Positions 6,997-9,168 of a DNA stretch of 9,168 bases are shown here, piece by piece. The translations under genes were made by a program, and so were the position numbers. This stretch comes from Methylococcaceae bacterium (GTDB lineage Bacteria > Pseudomonadota > Gammaproteobacteria > Methylococcales > Methylomonadaceae), in contig JAKIVF010000128.1 in the NCBI GenBank assembly GCA_021647145.1, forward strand, positions 1 through 9,168. Direction: 5' to 3'. Each line of letters opens with the position of its first letter. The stretch's first letter is position 1. The notes under the pieces were generated by a model that saw only the letters and a program-made list of their open reading frames with translations, ran no database searches and was not told the origin of the DNA.

Positions 6997-7409
6997 ATTT
7001 TTGTATACAAATACAATATTGGAAATTGATGTATTCCAAAGTCTAACGTATAAGTGACTGTCTCTTTAGCAAGGATGTTTACTTTTACTGCTTTAGGAAA
7101 TTTTTTTTCTCCGTTCGCAAACACAGCAATAATATGTTCTGATAGCAACGTGCGTAGACTTAAAGCTGGGTTATATAAAGTAACAACGGCTTGCCTTTCC
7201 CCATTCGCATTACTTAAGAAAAATTGATTAACAAGCTCAAACTCACTAATTCTCGGCTCCTTTTCATCACGACTATAAAAGGGAAACAAATTTTTCTTAG
7301 GAAATGGACGGTCAACGGAAAAAACATTCTGTATATTGACCTCTGAAGAAAAAACAATTGGAGAGGAAAAAATGATATAGAACAATATTGAAGCAAGTAT
7401 CTTATTCAT
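6987..7409 (-). CDS. Small secreted protein of unknown function
   Basis: A 140-residue protein with a clear Sec signal peptide. The hydrophobic stretch is residues 5-20, with probable cleavage near S21/S22 before EVNIQN, so it is expected in the periplasm or outside. I recognise no family. The mature part alternates hydrophobic and polar residues in strand-like segments (ERQAVVTLYN, HIIAVFANGEKKFP, AVKVNILAKETVTYTLDF), which suggests a small beta-sandwich. There are no cysteines. The ATG at 7409 is supported by AAGGG eight bases upstream (7418-7422). It leads a two-gene minus-strand unit with the 158-residue protein, 26 bases downstream. An extended -10 lies just upstream. Function unknown. 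Confidence 0.78.
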   Translation of the reverse strand: MNKILASILFYIIFSSPIVFSSEVNIQNVFSVDRPFPKKNLFPFYSRDEKEPRISEFELVNQFFLSNANGERQAVVTLYNPALSLRTLLSEHIIAVFANGEKKFPKAVKVNILAKETVTYTLDFGIHQFPILYLYTKIQE

Positions 7410-7451
7410 GTTAGAAACCCTTATTAAATTTTAATCTAAATTCGACAAACA

Positions 7452-7460
7452 GTTATAACA
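7452..7460 (-). promoter_or_regulatory. Candidate extended -10 promoter for the secreted-protein pair
   Basis: On the minus strand TGTTATAAC (7460 to 7452) matches the extended -10 TGn-TATAAt with one mismatch. It lies about 43 bases upstream of the ATG at 7409, at a suitable distance. No good -35 is seen 17 bases further up, which an extended -10 may not need. Confidence 0.35.
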
Positions 7461-7535
7461 CTGGTTTTTCCATCCCTAAGAAAAAAATCGAATCATCTTC
7501 CTAATAGAGACGAACAAACATCTCTTTTGTAGATT

Positions 7536-7553
7536 AAAAAATAACTATTATTT
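7536..7553 (-). terminator. Weak A/T-only hairpin with T-run after the Nudix gene
   Basis: Read on the minus strand just after the Nudix stop, AAATAA-TAG-TTATTT forms a six-pair stem with a three-base loop, running directly into a T-run. With no G/C pairs it would be a poor terminator on its own. Its position right after the stop is the main support. Confidence 0.22.
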
Positions 7554-7559
7554 ATTATA

Positions 7560-7994
7560 TTAACGTAAAGGGGTAACTTTTCCACTGGATCGATACATTT
7601 GATAATCCTGCAAGACGAGATTATGATCAAATGCTAATTGACTTGGAAGTTTACTTAAATTAAATAATTCACAATTTTTAGCATCATCTGCTGCTTTTGG
7701 CTTTCCGGATGCCTCTGCTATATAAACAGCTGTTACAGTATGATTACGTACGTCACGTTTAGGATTAGAATAAATACCTAATAACACAGTGAGCTTAACA
7801 TCTAGACAAACCTCTTCTTTAGCTTCACGAATAGCGGCTTGTTCAACAGTTTCACCAATATCAACAAAGCCCCCTGGGATTGCCCAGCCAAAAGGCGGAT
7901 TTGCTCGTTCAATTAACACTATGGGTCGGCCTGGAAAATCAACTAATTCTATTATAATATCCGCTGCCAACAGCGGGGTAATGGGTAATGTCAT
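7560..7994 (-). CDS. Nudix hydrolase
   Basis: A 144-residue Nudix (MutT-like) hydrolase that cleaves a nucleoside diphosphate linked to another group. The size resembles ADP-ribose pyrophosphatase or 8-oxo-dGTPase types, but substrate cannot be assigned. The Nudix box runs from G42 (G42-x5-E48-x7-REAKEE, residues 56-61), with catalytic glutamates E57, E60 and E61. The conserved Gly near its end is replaced by Cys (C63). The frame could open earlier at a TTG (8012), adding six residues, but I chose the ATG at 7994. A GAGG ribosome binding site (8003-8006) sits eight bases before it, while the TTG has none at a proper distance. A TATAAT lies upstream. Its gene neighbours are 150 bases or more away, so it is probably a single-gene unit. 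Confidence 0.9.
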   Translation of the reverse strand: MTLPITPLLAADIIIELVDFPGRPIVLIERANPPFGWAIPGGFVDIGETVEQAAIREAKEEVCLDVKLTVLLGIYSNPKRDVRNHTVTAVYIAEASGKPKAADDAKNCELFNLSKLPSQLAFDHNLVLQDYQMYRSSGKVTPLR

Positions 7995-8030
7995 TAAGCT
8001 AACCTCACTCAATTTAATTTAATTAGCTCT

Positions 8031-8036
8031 ATTATA
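8031..8036 (-). promoter_or_regulatory. Candidate -10 for the Nudix gene
   Basis: A perfect TATAAT on the minus strand (8036 to 8031), 36 bases upstream of the chosen ATG. No convincing -35 occurs 16-18 bases further up; that stretch is A-rich on this strand. It lies between the gene and the 159-base inverted-repeat element, so the element does not supply this -10. Confidence 0.35.
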
Positions 8037-8068
8037 ACTATAAAAATGAAATTTGTTTTTTTGACTAT

Positions 8069-8227
8069 GGAGCGCGTATGGAATAACTTGAACAGTTATG
8101 ACGCAGGATTTTAGTTTCTACCCAAACGATCTTAAGAGGAGCATAGTTGTTCTACGCAACGATTGAGATCGTTTGAACAGGAGCAAAAAGACAAGTCGGG
8201 ATATTCAAGCTATTTCATGTACGTTCC
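8069..8227. repeat. 159-base element with 24-base terminal inverted repeats (MITE-like or structured RNA)
   Basis: The left arm (8069-8092) and right arm (8204-8227) are imperfect inverted repeats. Of 24 positions, 18 pair canonically, four more are G-U when read as plus-strand RNA, and two mismatch. Inside, CAAACGATCTTAA (8123-8135) pairs with TTGAGATCGTTTG (8163-8175): 12 canonical pairs and one G-U, around a 27-base loop. TA lies just outside the right arm (8228-8229) and one base outside the left arm (8066-8067), which would suit a TA-duplicating (IS630/Tc1-type) insertion. The element looks richer in G+C than its flanks. It holds no real gene, only a 15-codon ATG frame without a ribosome binding site. 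It sits between the end of the PilZ gene and the start of the Nudix gene. Copy number cannot be judged from this window. Confidence 0.65.
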
Positions 8228-8263
8228 TAAGGCAACTCTAAGAAAATAACTATCTCATCTAAT

Positions 8264-8905
8264 TTACCAATAACTCTTATCCTCATCATGATCAGATAAA
8301 AAATTAGGGATTCCTCGAATATTTTTTGTTCCTATATGTTTATACTTTAAACCCATTAAGGTAAAGTCCTCATCGACATATTCAACCCAAACAACTTCAA
8401 TTTCACCCCTTAAGTCTAGTTTTTTAAAATCAAATATGGTGACTAACCCTGTTTGAACGAGCACCCTTTCGTTCAACATAATCGTCATCCCACCAACAGA
8501 AACATTTTTTGTAAAAAATTGGTGTTTTTTTCCATTAAAAACAATTCGTCCTGGTGCAGTTATATTCTTTCTGTAGGCTTTACGTTTATAGAGTAAATTA
8601 CTCACTTCGTAAGTAAGATTTCTAAATTCAAGCGCTAAAAACACCTTCCCCCCATCCAGGTCAGCTCGAGTTATTTCTGCTTCACCGGCCAAACGCATTT
8701 CTGGTAAATAAATATCAATAATTGACGATAGCTCTATTGCATGGAATACATCTTTAATTCCATGGATTGCATCGTTACCTTCTATTTCTGCTAACATTCC
8801 GGTAATTGATAAATTTTTTACCTCAATTTCCAATTCCTCACCACCCAAATAAATGAGTCCGTATGATGCTAAACTTTTCCGGTAAGATCTATTTTTACCT
8901 GGCAT
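8264..8905 (-). CDS. Tandem PilZ-domain protein (c-di-GMP receptor-like)
   Basis: A 213-residue cytoplasmic protein made of two PilZ-like domains. PilZ domains bind cyclic di-GMP through RxxxR and D/NxSxxG motifs. The C-terminal domain (about 105-197) has both: R108-K-A-Y-R112 and N134-x-S136-x-x-G139. The N-terminal domain (about 4-98) keeps N31-x-S33-x-x-G36, but the aligned first Arg is N5, followed by R-S-Y-R9. It is therefore probably degenerate and may serve for dimer or partner contacts. There are no membrane segments and no output domain, so it likely acts by binding another protein. The ATG at 8905 has GAGAG six bases upstream. It stands alone on the minus strand, divergent from the transglycosylase-like gene. 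Partner and process (motility, polysaccharide, envelope) are unknown. Confidence 0.87.
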   Translation of the reverse strand: MPGKNRSYRKSLASYGLIYLGGEELEIEVKNLSITGMLAEIEGNDAIHGIKDVFHAIELSSIIDIYLPEMRLAGEAEITRADLDGGKVFLALEFRNLTYEVSNLLYKRKAYRKNITAPGRIVFNGKKHQFFTKNVSVGGMTIMLNERVLVQTGLVTIFDFKKLDLRGEIEVVWVEYVDEDFTLMGLKYKHIGTKNIRGIPNFLSDHDEDKSYW

Positions 8906-8960
8906 TAATTACTCTCTATCTATAAATTCGTACTTTTATAGAATATAAGTATAGTTACTA

Positions 8961-8974
8961 TTTTTTTTTTTTTT
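8961..8974. repeat. Run of 14 T between divergent genes
   Basis: An uninterrupted T14 tract (A14 on the other strand) in the 100-base gap between the PilZ gene and the partial transglycosylase-like gene. Such tracts bend DNA, can act as UP elements, and change length by slippage, so they may alter promoter spacing. No clear promoter is seen for either gene, so a role is only possible. Confidence 0.6.
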
Positions 8975-8981
8975 GGTTATC

Positions 8982-9019
8982 TCTACAAAATCATATATTT
9001 ATTCCATGTCTACAAAATC
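8982..9019 (+). repeat. Short direct repeat at the start of the partial gene
   Basis: TCTACAAAATC occurs at 8982-8992 and 9009-9019, a spacing of exactly 27 bases. That is in frame with the downstream gene, so both copies would encode STKS if translation began further upstream (a TTG at 8973 is in frame). It may be a small duplication across the start region or a paired binding site. Confidence 0.4.
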
Positions 9020-9168
9020 CACTTATCTTCTTACCCTTTTATTTCTTTTCTCATTCACTGCTTCAACTCCTAAAAAAATTAATAATATTTGTGAACTTTT
9101 TAAGGAAAAAGAGGGTTGGTATGATGATGCAAAAGAATCATTTGAAAAATGGGGGATTCCTATCCATG
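9006..9168 (+). CDS. Partial lytic transglycosylase-like (SLT) protein, 3' end outside window
   Basis: An open frame starts at the ATG at 9006 and runs off the right edge after 54 codons. The N-terminus (residues 7-18) is hydrophobic and signal-like. The following NNICELFKEKEGWYDDAKES and KWGIPIH resemble the region just before the catalytic Glu in a family of proteobacterial SLT-domain transglycosylases (ICxxFxExxxWYxxAKxxxxxWGxPI). These cut the glycan strands of peptidoglycan in the periplasm. The catalytic Glu itself is outside the window. Related proteins are often lipoproteins, but no lipobox cysteine is seen here, only C29 in the ICELF motif. No ribosome binding site precedes this ATG, and an in-frame TTG at 8973 is an alternative, so the start is uncertain. 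Confidence 0.62.
   Translation, partial: MSTKSTYLLTLLFLFSFTASTPKKINNICELFKEKEGWYDDAKESFEKWGIPIH

Noticed and set aside
7506..7525. AGAGACG/CATCTCT hairpin as a terminator for the Nudix gene
   Set aside because: On the Nudix strand it is followed by ATTAGG rather than a T-run, and on the plus strand it contains a C-A mismatch.
8067..8114. 15-codon ATG frame inside the inverted-repeat element
   Set aside because: No ribosome binding site, very short, and it coincides with the terminal inverted repeat, so it is probably not translated.

Overview
This is an AT-rich stretch of bacterial chromosome, roughly two-thirds A+T by eye. It has eight complete protein genes, one partial gene at the right edge, and no tRNA, rRNA, CRISPR array, transposase or phage gene. 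Sec signal peptides, a lipoprotein, a periplasmic rhodanese, a LysM protein, a tandem PilZ protein and a lytic-transglycosylase-like protein together suggest a Gram-negative bacterium. A gammaproteobacterium is most likely, perhaps a methanotroph or sulfur oxidiser. That placement rests on remembered family distribution and is weak.

Layout: 4-3929 is a two-gene minus-strand operon. A large SWIM/SNF2 helicase comes first, followed by a family-2 glycosyltransferase joined to it by a 4-base ATGA overlap. A gene-free divergent region (3930-4476) with two long-spaced inverted repeats follows. 4477-6420 holds three plus-strand genes for exported proteins: a small lipoprotein, a rhodanese with a signal peptide, and a LysM-domain protein. 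The last two are 34 bases apart and surely cotranscribed. Convergent to them is a minus-strand pair at 6484-7409: a secreted 140-residue protein and a 158-residue cytoplasmic-looking protein, neither of known function. A minus-strand Nudix hydrolase (7560-7994, start corrected from an upstream TTG) and a minus-strand tandem PilZ protein (8264-8905) come next. At the right edge a plus-strand gene begins (9006 onward) whose first 54 codons look like the start of an SLT-type lytic transglycosylase.

How the genes may work together: the rhodanese, LysM protein and lipoprotein could form an envelope module of sulfur-transfer or redox enzyme plus wall-binding partner, but no pathway is shown by the sequence. 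The PilZ protein implies c-di-GMP signalling. The helicase/glycosyltransferase pair has no obvious shared function.

The most striking non-coding structure is a 159-base element (8069-8227) between the PilZ and Nudix genes. It has 24-base imperfect terminal inverted repeats and a 13-base-pair internal stem, and looks like a small non-autonomous mobile element or a structured RNA. I found no clearly new multi-gene system. The best candidates for follow-up are this element, the exported rhodanese/LysM cluster and the unknown secreted pair.
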